NCBI GenBank assembly: GCA_038209365.1 | Contig: JBBQXS010000085.1 | Coordinates: 1-11,456, forward strand | Direction: 5' to 3' | Origin: DASQHW01 sp038209365 | GTDB lineage: Bacteria > Actinomycetota > Acidimicrobiia > IMCC26256 > PALSA-610 | Length of the DNA: 11,456 nucleotides | In this document: positions 1 through 5,749 of the stretch, in pieces | How positions within the stretch are numbered: position 1 is the stretch's first letter | Layout of the letters: the number at the start of each line of letters is the position of its first letter | Notes under the pieces: generated by a model | The model's database searches: none | What the model was told of the DNA's origin: nothing | Seen by the model: the letters and a program-made list of their open reading frames with translations, nothing else | Program-made: the position numbers and the translations under genes

Positions 1-1
1 A

Positions 2-166
2 CTGCTCCCGACGGGCATGACCAACCACCAACTCGCCGAGCACTTCTACGTCAGCGACAACACCATCAAAGCCCAGCTCCGCAGCCTCTACGCCAAACTC
101 GGCGTACACAATCGCACCCAAGCCGCGACCATCGCCGGACAAGACCTCCACGGGCCGCATTCATAA
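2..166 (+). CDS. LuxR-family transcriptional regulator, C-terminal HTH (partial, 5' end outside window)
   Basis: The open frame from the window edge encodes 54 residues and stops at TAA (164-166). The core reads GMTNHQLAEHFYVSDNTIKA followed by LRSLYAKLGVHNRTQAA. This is the recognition-helix half of a GerE/LuxR DNA-binding domain: the helix-turn-helix with VSDNTIKAQLRSLYAKLGV, then the final helix starting at the NRTQAA element. LuxR_C domains normally sit at the C-terminus, and only about ten residues follow it here, so this is the natural end of the protein. Its N-terminal sensor or ATPase part lies outside the window, so whether it is a response regulator, an LAL-type regulator or a small orphan LuxR cannot be decided. 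It is the only plus-strand gene left of the IS6 element and has no visible functional link to its neighbours. Confidence 0.88.
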   Translation: MLPTGMTNHQLAEHFYVSDNTIKAQLRSLYAKLGVHNRTQAATIAGQDLHGPHS

Positions 167-183
167 CCAAAGAGCTGAGTCGG

Positions 184-196
184 CGGCCACCGGCCG
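184..196 (+). terminator. Possible weak hairpin after the LuxR-type gene
   Basis: CGGCC (184-188) and GGCCG (192-196) form a 5-bp GC stem with an ACC loop, 18 nt after the stop codon. No T tract follows, so it could be a weak or Rho-assisted terminator, or chance in GC-rich DNA. The rest of 167-302 holds no gene; it has a short AT-richer patch near 218-256. Confidence 0.2.
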
Positions 197-302
197 AGGC
201 GTGCGCACGTGTTCCGTTTGATATGGAGGTATACCCGTTAGGGTTATTTACTCTTTGTGGTCATCATGCTGCAATGTGTGCACCGGGAAGGTGAGAGGCC
301 CC

Positions 303-1129
303 GGCACTGTTGCGTTGAGTCGGACGGGTGCGCGTGGTGGCCGATCTACGTTTCGGTGTTCGGTCAGATCGTGCGGGCGAGTTCGGTGAATGCGGCCGCG
401 ACGTGACAACGCGCTCGCGCTTGCGTGTCGAGTTCGTAGTGGCCGCGCCGGATGTTCTGCATCAACGCGTGACCGCGGATGATCACCGTGGCAGTCCGAT
501 CGTGTTTGAGTCCCCGCATCGGTCGCAGCCGAGCCTTGAGTCGGCCGTGGTCCGCTTCGATCCGGTTGTTCGCATACTGCTCAGTATTGTGAAACGCGCC
601 GGGGAGGAGCTCGTCGATGATGACACCGAGTGCCCAGGCGCGGTCAGTCACAACCTCGACGGGCGCGCCATGAACACCAAGCGCCGCCGCGAAGAACCGT
701 CGTGCAGCTGGCACGTCGCGACGTGCCGAGACATACACGTCGATGATCTGCCCGTGCTGATCGACCGCCTGATAGACGTACCGCCATCGACCGCCGACCT
801 TCACGTAGGTCTCGTCAACGAACCAGCGATCTCCGACTGCGTGGCGGCACGGCCGCGCCGCGTCGGCCAGCCGCGGCGTGAAGCGCTGCACCCACCGGTG
901 CACGGTGACGTGATCGACCTCGATTCCGCGTTCGGCCAACCGTTCCTCGACGTCGCGATACGACAGGCCATACCGCAAGTACCAGCGCACCGCGAGCACG
1001 ATGATCTCCGGCGGGAACCGAAAACCCTTGAACGCCGATGTCGGGGCAGCGGGTACCGGGCGACAACGGCGAGGCATCATGCCGCCACCCTCACCGCCCA
1101 CCGCGACGCTGCGCCAATGCAACAGTGCC
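303..1129 (-). mobile_element. Complete IS6-family (IS26/IS240-like) insertion sequence
   Basis: An 827-bp element with terminal inverted repeats. The left end begins GGCACTGTTGCGTTG at 303. The right end, read on the minus strand from 1129, begins GGCACTGTTGCATTG, giving 14 of 15 matches. GGCACTGTTGC is the recognised start of IS6-family ends, and the length fits the family (about 0.8 kb). One transposase gene fills the element on the minus strand. The 8-bp flanks differ (gaggcccc at 295-302, gaactgga at 1130-1137), so no target duplication is present. This suggests recombination between copies or an adjacent deletion after insertion, both common for IS6 elements. The right end cuts a surface-protein gene. 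Confidence 0.92.
364..1080 (-). CDS. IS6-family transposase (DDE), intact
   Basis: Catalyses movement of the element by cointegrate formation, as known for IS6 family enzymes. Counting from the ATG at 1080 gives 238 residues, the usual family length. An N-terminal helix-turn-helix region (about 40-68, YRDVEERLAERGIEVDHVTV then HRWVQRFTP) binds the ends. The DDE core has Asp89 in RWFVDETYVKV, Asp146 in VVTDRA, and Glu175 in NNRIEADHGRLK, with Lys182 seven residues later. The frame is open further upstream to 1200, but that would cross the element end at 1129, and only ATG ATG at 1075-1080 lies inside the element with a purine-rich stretch (GGTGAGGG) before it. All catalytic residues are present, so this copy could be active. 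A truncated relative lies at 10987-11241. Confidence 0.93.
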   Translation of the reverse strand: MMPRRCRPVPAAPTSAFKGFRFPPEIIVLAVRWYLRYGLSYRDVEERLAERGIEVDHVTVHRWVQRFTPRLADAARPCRHAVGDRWFVDETYVKVGGRWRYVYQAVDQHGQIIDVYVSARRDVPAARRFFAAALGVHGAPVEVVTDRAWALGVIIDELLPGAFHNTEQYANNRIEADHGRLKARLRPMRGLKHDRTATVIIRGHALMQNIRRGHYELDTQARARCHVAAAFTELARTI

Positions 1130-1723
1130 GAACTGGAACACCCGCTGCTTCGCGGTGCCGGTCGCAGTGTTGGACCCGATCCCGGCCAGATCACCGACAC
1201 CGTTCACGACGAGCGGGCTGTCGGTGTTCGTGAACGTGTTGTTCTGCGCCACCGGCGCTGACTGGCCGCCCAGAAAGACCGGCGAAGCCGTGAACGAGTT
1301 GGACAAAACTGTCGCCTGACCTCCGGAGACCACCACCGCCGTGCGGGTCACTGCGCTTGCCTCCAAGCGGAAGACGCTGTTGCCGCTGTTCTCGACAACG
1401 ATGGCGGAGAAGTCCCGCACCGACGAGTTGGTGATGGCGACGCTCACAGAAGAACCCGGGTCCGGTGTGTTGTTGCGGGGCATCCACCCGAAGCGCAGGT
1501 CGGCGTGGTCCATGGTCAGCCGCCCGCCGGGTAGAACGCCGATGATGTAGTCAGTTGCAGCCGGAACCGTCACGCTCCCGTCCCCGTTGGTGTCGCCACC
1601 GGCGCTGTCGTCGGCCGCCGAGGTCACGAAAACCGGCGTGGCCGACGTACCCGAAAGATTGAGCGTTCCCGAACCACCCAGCCCGAACGGGACCTGCCCG
1701 ACACCGAAGCGAGGGCCTCTGAC
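1130..1723 (-). pseudogene. Internal fragment of a parallel beta-helix-like surface protein
   Basis: A continuous minus-strand frame of 198 codons lies between two IS6 ends, without its own start or stop. It enters from the palindrome at 1725-1752 and runs out into the IS6 element at 1129. The product is rich in Ser, Thr, Asn, Val and Gly, with short beta-strand-like repeats such as VSVAITNSSVRDFSAIVVEN, VFRLEASAVTRTAVVVSGG and APVAQNNTFTNTDSPLVVNG. This is the pattern of right-handed parallel beta-helix proteins. A GGDTNGDGSVTVP stretch near the start resembles calcium-binding DxNxDG loops seen in secreted actinobacterial repeat proteins. The intact protein was probably exported. No catalytic motif is visible, so its function (adhesin or polysaccharide-acting enzyme) is unknown. 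Confidence 0.7.
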
Positions 1724-1724
1724 C

Positions 1725-1752
1725 GGCACTGTTGCGTTAGCGCAACAGTGCC
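1725..1752. repeat. 28-bp palindrome of two fused IS6 ends
   Basis: GGCACTGTTGCG (1725-1736), a TTAG spacer (1737-1740) and CGCAACAGTGCC (1741-1752) form a perfect 12-bp inverted repeat. Each arm is identical to the first 12 bp of the left end of the IS6 element at 303. This is an element with everything between its ends missing, or two ends joined head to head. The flanks (ctctgacc and gtcgtccc) are not a target duplication. Different gene remnants lie on either side, so it marks a rearrangement junction. It would also fold as a strong hairpin in RNA, but no T tract follows. Confidence 0.85.
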
Positions 1753-1869
1753 GTCGTCCCTCGTGGCAGCTGGCACCGCAACTCCGCGCCCGTCGGCGTC
1801 ACGATGCTGTATCTGACGCCGACCCTCGGCAACTTCACTCGTGGGCCGACGACCCGCGCGGCTGAGTGA
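1753..1869 (+). pseudogene. C-terminal remnant of a cupin-domain protein
   Basis: The frame enters from the IS6 palindrome and ends at TGA (1867-1869), encoding 38 residues that begin VVPRGSWHRNSAPVGVTMLY and continue LTPTLGN. The VPRGxWHRN pattern followed by hydrophobic strands is typical of the second conserved motif of small cupin-barrel proteins, whose histidine usually binds a metal. Only the last part of such a domain is present, with no start codon on this side of the palindrome, so I treat it as a truncated gene. It overlaps the start of the next plus-strand gene by 29 nt, suggesting the two were once a translationally coupled pair. The identification rests on a short stretch. Confidence 0.5.
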
Positions 1870-2356
1870 CGTCCTCGTCGCGGGAGCCGTCGCAGGTGTG
1901 GTCAGCGGCATCCCGTCGACATTGGACGCGTTCCGCCGCGGGATCCCGTTCTCCGCGTCGACCGCTGCGGCGGGCACGCTGCTTGGCAAGCCGACGGTCG
2001 CCCGTGGCGTCCTCGCGCACGCAGCGGTCTCGGTCTGGTGGGCTGCCGTACTCGCCCGCGTCCTTCCATCGCAACATCGCATCGCAGCCGGCGCGCTCGG
2101 CGGCGCGGCCTCGCCGCACTCGATCTCGGCCTGATCGCGCGCCCGCTATCCGGCGATCCGCGCGCTCCCGCGGCCGCCCCAGTGGGCCGACCAAGTGCTG
2201 TTCGGCGCAACGGTCGGTGCGGTGCTCGACGCCCGGTCGCGCTACCGCGCCGAGGGCCGCTCCGAGATCGCGGACACGTCCGGGGTGACCAGCGTGATCT
2301 TCGCGGCGTCGATGTCGATGGCCAACAATGACGTCCCGTTCGGGTCGATGAGGTAG
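1841..2356 (+). pseudogene. Small multi-pass membrane protein of unknown function, two compensating frameshifts
   Basis: From GTG at 1841 the product has hydrophobic stretches such as VLVAGAVAGVVSGIPS and ARGVLAHAAVSVWWAAVLAR, consistent with an integral membrane protein. The frame hits a stop at 2132-2134, but protein-like sequence continues with two single-base corrections. One base is missing near 2108-2110, giving LAALDLGLIAR in the next frame. One base is extra in the CCC at 2142-2144, giving RYPAIRALPRPPQWADQVLF and GATVGAVLDARSRYRA in the original frame. The restored frame stops at TAG 2354-2356, about 171 residues. The last 115 bp run antisense into the end of the anti-sigma-like gene, so the real end may be earlier. 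I do not recognise the family. Either the gene is decaying or the two homopolymer sites are read errors. Confidence 0.5.
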
Positions 2357-3396
2357 AGCCGACCCGCGATCGACGCGATCTCGCGTCCACCGGTCTCTTT
2401 GGTGAGGTAGGAGAAGTCCTGACCCGTGGCCAGATCGATCTCTCGCACTTGGCCGTTCGGCTGGTGTGCGAGGTATAGCCCTTGCGTGTTCCACGCGAAC
2501 CGGGGCGCGTACCGACGGGTCTCGTCCTCGCTGCTCACGATGATGCTCGACGTCACACTCGGCGACAGCGCACCGTTCGACGCCACGTCGAAGATCGCGT
2601 CCATGCAGTTCCCGGGTGTACACCGTGAGACGACGAGTTGGCGTCCGTCGGGCGAGAAGGCGACGCCGCCGGCCAGGCCGGTGCCGAGCGTGGTCGTTTG
2701 AGAATTGTTGTCGACGATCCCGCGCACGATGATGCTCGACTGCGGCGTCGCGCCGGTGGAGTTGCCACCGACGCAGTTGCCCGCGGCGTCGTCTGTACGG
2801 ACGAGCGCGACGTGGGTGCCGTCCGGACTCACGGCGAAGCTCACCGCGTTGCCAAGCTCGACCGATGTGCCGGTACGGAGGTTGATCTCGCTGATCGTGC
2901 TGCAGCCCTGCTTGTCGGTCTCGCTGAAGCTCGGCCGGCGCTGCACCACGATGTGATCACCGTCGGGCAGCACGGCCATGGCGGTGATGACCGTTCCCGG
3001 CGTCGCCGGGACGACGGTGCGCACGTCCCGCCAGTTCGCGTCTACGAGCACGACCCGGCCGTCGGCTCGCGCGACGACGATCCCTCCCGGCGGTATCCCG
3101 TCCACGGGCCGCGCCAGCTGCTTGGGCCGGCCCGGTGGTTGCGGTGGGGTGGGCTTCGGCGTGGAGATCTCGACCTTTCGGTGGGCCGGCGCGTGTTGCA
3201 ACGCGGCCACGGTAAGGACCGCCGCGATGATGAGTGCCGCGAGTGCGAGTGTGCCGCCGCCAAGCTTGGCGATGCGGCGACGACGCCGTTCCCTGTCGAG
3301 TCGTTGCTCGATGACGGGCAGCAGCTCGTCACCTGTGGGCGCGTCGTCGGCGAGCGTCAGCACGGTCCGGCGGAGCTGATCTTCGAAGTCGCTCAT
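2242..3396 (-). CDS. Membrane-anchored beta-propeller protein, likely anti-sigma factor of the ECF sigma gene upstream
   Basis: A 384-residue protein in three parts. Residues 1-45 are a charged cytoplasmic segment (EDQLRRTVLTLADDAP, then LDRERRRRR). Residues 46-66 are one membrane helix (GTLALAALIIAAVLTVAAL). A Pro-rich linker (80-95) leads to an outer domain with propeller-type repeats: LPDGDHIVVQRR near 143, SPDGTHVALVR near 190 and SPDGRQLVVSR near 248. The start is firm: AAGGAG lies 7 nt before the ATG, and that ATG overlaps the sigma-gene stop as ATGA. Proteins of this form next to SigE-type sigma factors are generally taken as their membrane partners. The N-terminus has no HxxxCxxC zinc motif, so it is not a classical ZAS anti-sigma domain. 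Propeller cysteines (for example C165, C208, C259, C264) could form disulfides outside the cell. The anti-sigma role is inferred from context and architecture. Confidence 0.82.
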   Translation of the reverse strand: MSDFEDQLRRTVLTLADDAPTGDELLPVIEQRLDRERRRRRIAKLGGGTLALAALIIAAVLTVAALQHAPAHRKVEISTPKPTPPQPPGRPKQLARPVDGIPPGGIVVARADGRVVLVDANWRDVRTVVPATPGTVITAMAVLPDGDHIVVQRRPSFSETDKQGCSTISEINLRTGTSVELGNAVSFAVSPDGTHVALVRTDDAAGNCVGGNSTGATPQSSIIVRGIVDNNSQTTTLGTGLAGGVAFSPDGRQLVVSRCTPGNCMDAIFDVASNGALSPSVTSSIIVSSEDETRRYAPRFAWNTQGLYLAHQPNGQVREIDLATGQDFSYLTKETGGREIASIAGRLYLIDPNGTSLLAIDIDAAKITLVTPDVSAISERPSAR

Positions 3397-3905
3397 TGCG
3401 CGTCTCCTTCCTGGTTCGCGTCGAGTAACTCCCGCAGTCGATCAAGGCCGCGTGACACCTGCGATTTGACCGTGCCGACACTCACGCCGAGCGCGTCGGC
3501 CGTCTCCGCTTCGGAGAGATCGTCGAGAAATCGCAACGCGATCGCCGCGCGCTGGCGGACAGGAAGCACGAGCAACGCACGCTGCACGGCGTCTCGGTCT
3601 GCGACGCCTGCATCGGCCGGATCCGCGAGCCGCGGCACGCTTGCGCGGTCGTGCCGGCGGCGTACCTCGAGCCGGCGGAACGCCGAGTTCACGTAGTTGA
3701 TGACCGCCCGCCTCACGTACGCGCCGGGATCGTCGATCTTGCTCTGCTGCCAGCGGGGGTACAGGCGTACGAAGACCTCCGCGACGACCTCCTCGGCCAT
3801 GTCGTGGTCGCCGGTCAGCAGGTACGCGAGGCGGAGCGCCCGTCGCCGCTGCGACTCGAAGAGGTCGGCGAACGCCGCTGGTGCGGCCACGTCGGCTACT
3901 GGCAT
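3393..3905 (-). CDS. ECF RNA polymerase sigma factor, SigE family
   Basis: A 170-residue sigma-70 family protein that directs RNA polymerase to specific promoters. Region 2 spans about residues 12-80 (FADLFESQRRRALRLAYLL, TGDHDMAEEVVAEVFVRLYP, then DDPGAYVRRAVINYVNSAFR). Region 4 spans about 105-160, with the helix-turn-helix in LSEAETADALGVSVGTVKSQ. Length and wording match the actinobacterial SigE group of ECF sigma factors. I chose ATG 3905 because the open frame upstream to 4151 overlaps the reductase gene and is low-complexity. ATG 3935 is a possible alternative. The stop overlaps the start of the propeller protein by 4 nt, so the two are coupled. A CAAC-N17-CGTC motif at 3957-3981 suggests that it activates its own transcription. 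Confidence 0.92.
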   Translation of the reverse strand: MPVADVAAPAAFADLFESQRRRALRLAYLLTGDHDMAEEVVAEVFVRLYPRWQQSKIDDPGAYVRRAVINYVNSAFRRLEVRRRHDRASVPRLADPADAGVADRDAVQRALLVLPVRQRAAIALRFLDDLSEAETADALGVSVGTVKSQVSRGLDRLRELLDANQEGDAQ

Positions 3906-3956
3906 CTGTGTCCCCGCAAGTTCCGAAGCGAGCATTCTGGTACTCACGGGGACCAG

Positions 3957-3981
3957 GACGCATTGGGCGACCGAAAGGTTG
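3957..3981 (-). promoter_or_regulatory. Candidate ECF promoter of the sigma/anti-sigma operon
   Basis: On the minus strand CAAC (3978-3981) is followed after 17 nt by CGTC (3957-3960). The longer form is TCAACC, 12 nt, then AATGCGTC, which the lipoprotein-operon promoter at 7033-7058 shares exactly. An AAC core at -35 with CGT/CGTC at -10 is common for ECF sigma factors. Transcription would begin near 3950, leaving a leader of about 45 nt before ATG 3905. This supports autoregulation. Confidence 0.5.
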
Positions 3982-4035
3982 ATGCCGGTCCGCCGCTGAG
4001 CGCTTTTGTTCGCACGGGCCGTCGACGGTGATCGT

Positions 4036-4581
4036 CTACGTGGCGGCGGGGACGTAGGTGAGGTTGAGCACGCCGGTTTCGAACGTCTCGTGCTTCGCGA
4101 GTTGGACCGGGTGCGTCGGTGTGTCCTCGAACAGGCGCTGACCGTGACCAACCGCGATCGGGTGGACCATGAGGTTGAGCTCGTCGAGGAGACCGTTTGC
4201 GAGCAACGAGCGAACGAGGGTGGCGCTGCCGGACATCCCGATGGTGCCGTCGCCGGCGTCCTTCAGGGCTTGGATCTGCGCCGCGACGTCGCCGGAGATG
4301 ACGGTCGTGTTGTTCCACGCCGCCTTCTTCAGCGTGTTCGAAACCACGTACTTCGGCACGTTGTTGATGAACGAGGCAAAGGGCTGGTCGTCGCCCCGGG
4401 CGGGCCAGTACTCGGACCATTGCTCGTACAGCACGCGGCCCATGAGGAACGCGGTGTTCGCCTCCATGCCCTTGCCGATGGCGGCGCCCATCTCGTCGTT
4501 GAAATAGGGGAAGTGCCATTGGTCGGGCGACTCGACGACGCCGTCGACGGAGATGAAGAACGCGGACACGATCTTGCTCAT
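4036..4581 (-). CDS. Dihydrofolate reductase-like protein (RibD C-terminal domain family)
   Basis: A 181-residue cytoplasmic protein of the RibD C-terminal/DHFR-like fold. It starts with the family's first strand and loop (KIVSAFFISVDGVVE, about 3-17), continues with FLMGRVLYEQWSEYWP (46-60), and has the nucleotide-binding glycine stretch GMSGSATLVRSLL (115-127) and LDELNLMVHPIAVGHGQRLF (132-151). This matches the stand-alone YyaP/YwjB-like group, presumed NAD(P)H-dependent reductases. Their substrates are mostly unknown, and they should not be assumed to act in folate or riboflavin synthesis. Length is normal and the frame intact. AGGAAAG lies about 10 nt before the ATG. The gene stands alone, about 130 nt from each neighbour, and no CAAC-N17-CGTC motif is seen upstream, so I see no link to the sigma circuit. 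Confidence 0.9.
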   Translation of the reverse strand: MSKIVSAFFISVDGVVESPDQWHFPYFNDEMGAAIGKGMEANTAFLMGRVLYEQWSEYWPARGDDQPFASFINNVPKYVVSNTLKKAAWNNTTVISGDVAAQIQALKDAGDGTIGMSGSATLVRSLLANGLLDELNLMVHPIAVGHGQRLFEDTPTHPVQLAKHETFETGVLNLTYVPAAT

Positions 4582-4711
4582 CGGTCGCTCGCTTTCCTGA
4601 GACGTCGCACCGCTCGGCGGAGCACGGCGTTGGTGGTCATCTGAAGAGACGTCGGCCGGCGCTCGAACTCATCGCCCGGCGGAACGGTCTGTACCCGAGG
4701 ACGGGCGGTCG

Positions 4712-5749
4712 TCAGACGATGCCACCCCAGTGCGCGCCGAGGCCGAGCGCCAGCATGAACGCTGCCCCCGACAGGACACCGAGCACGACGGCGATCAGTC
4801 CCGCGAACACCGGCAGGAATGCCATGACGCCGAGGAAGATGGCGAGCAGGGTCAGCGCGGCAATCGCGAGCCCTTCCAGCGGTGTCATGCCGCCAGGAGA
4901 CGAAGGTGATGACGGCGCCGAGGGCGCCGAGGGCGCGGGCGATGTAGATGGAGTGGAGGGCGACGCGTCGGTCGGAGCCTTCGCCGGGCTGGTCGTCGGC
5001 GGGGTCGTTCCCGGCGGAGTACCGAGCGCTTGATCGAGGCGCTGAACGAGCAGCCGCGCGAGGAACACCCGTTCATCCTCGGGGAACGGTCGGTTCACCG
5101 ATGTCGTCGACAGCATGGCGATGCCGTCGCGCACGCGCACGATTGTGCTTTCGAAGTACAGCGAGACCGCGCCTTGCATCCCCATGGTGGAGGTGTCGAC
5201 GATCATGCGTATGAACGCGGCCTCGTCGCCGAGGCCGGCGGCGCGCTCGACATGGAGCGCCGGTGTGGGCACTGACTCGAAGCCGTAGGACCGATGCAGC
5301 GCACTTCCTATCTCCTGCTCCGCGCACTGCACGTCAAGGTTTCTCAGGCCTTCAACGACTGTCATCGCACTCGTGGCGTCCGGTGCACGCAGTGCCGCTC
5401 CCGCGGCGATGTACTGCGGGAGTTCAGCCAGCCGGTCGGCGTTGAGGTAGGTGTTCGATCGATTCTCGAACTCGGGAGCCGGCGTTTCTACGGCCGATTC
5501 GGCTCGCGCCGCTGTTTGAAATCGCGGTTCCACGCAGGCGGTGGTGTCGGAGTGGCTGAGGCTCGGACCTTCGCCCTTCGGGTTCCAGTCAGGCACGGGC
5601 CCTCCGTCGAACGCACGCTGATCCAACTGCACGGAGGCAATCGGCGCCCATGTCTCGGACGCCGTCGTCGGCCGTGCCAGACCGGCGAGCGCGGCAGTGA
5701 GCACGAGCGCGGTGACGGTAACCCTCGCGGCGGTTCGTTGCAGGTTCAT
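4712..5749 (-). CDS. Secreted, membrane-anchored protein of unknown function, coupled to the GH43 gene
   Basis: A 345-residue protein. Residues 1-30 are a signal peptide (RTAARVTVTALVLTAALAGL, then ARPTTA). An outer domain (about 31-243) contains a cysteine pair, C72 and C142, and a strand-rich end (SLYFESTIVRVRDGIAMLST). Next come a Pro/Ser/Thr-rich linker (245-288) and two membrane helices (about 291-338). The outer domain recalls PknH-like or lipoprotein sensor domains of actinobacteria in size, paired cysteines and the closing strand pattern, but I cannot assign it. The start is well defined: GGAGGT lies 5 nt before ATG 5749, which overlaps the GH43 stop as ATGA. A longer open frame to 6028 is a shadow of GH43. 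The coupling suggests that the two products act together at the cell surface. Confidence 0.85.
   Translation of the reverse strand: MNLQRTAARVTVTALVLTAALAGLARPTTASETWAPIASVQLDQRAFDGGPVPDWNPKGEGPSLSHSDTTACVEPRFQTAARAESAVETPAPEFENRSNTYLNADRLAELPQYIAAGAALRAPDATSAMTVVEGLRNLDVQCAEQEIGSALHRSYGFESVPTPALHVERAAGLGDEAAFIRMIVDTSTMGMQGAVSLYFESTIVRVRDGIAMLSTTSVNRPFPEDERVFLARLLVQRLDQALGTPPGTTPPTTSPAKAPTDASPSTPSTSPAPSAPSAPSSPSSPGGMTPLEGLAIAALTLLAIFLGVMAFLPVFAGLIAVVLGVLSGAAFMLALGLGAHWGGIV

Noticed and set aside
295..1137. 8-bp target duplication around the complete IS6 element
   Set aside because: The flanks gaggcccc and gaactgga do not match, and no cross-match with the flanks of the other IS6 ends was found.
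328..1233. 301-codon plus-strand open frame
   Set aside because: It lies antisense to the IS6 transposase, is Arg/His/Asp-rich without domain patterns, and is explained by GC-rich codon bias.
1725..1752. Palindrome as an intrinsic terminator
   Set aside because: No T tract follows on either strand, and both arms are exact IS6 ends, which explains it better.
2638..3696. 352-codon plus-strand open frame
   Set aside because: Antisense to the anti-sigma-like and sigma genes, both of which have strong motifs and a coupled overlap.
3906..4151. Upstream extension of the sigma frame to 4151
   Set aside because: The extra residues are Arg/Ser/Thr-rich, overlap the reductase gene and would include the candidate promoter. 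Family length fits the start at 3905.
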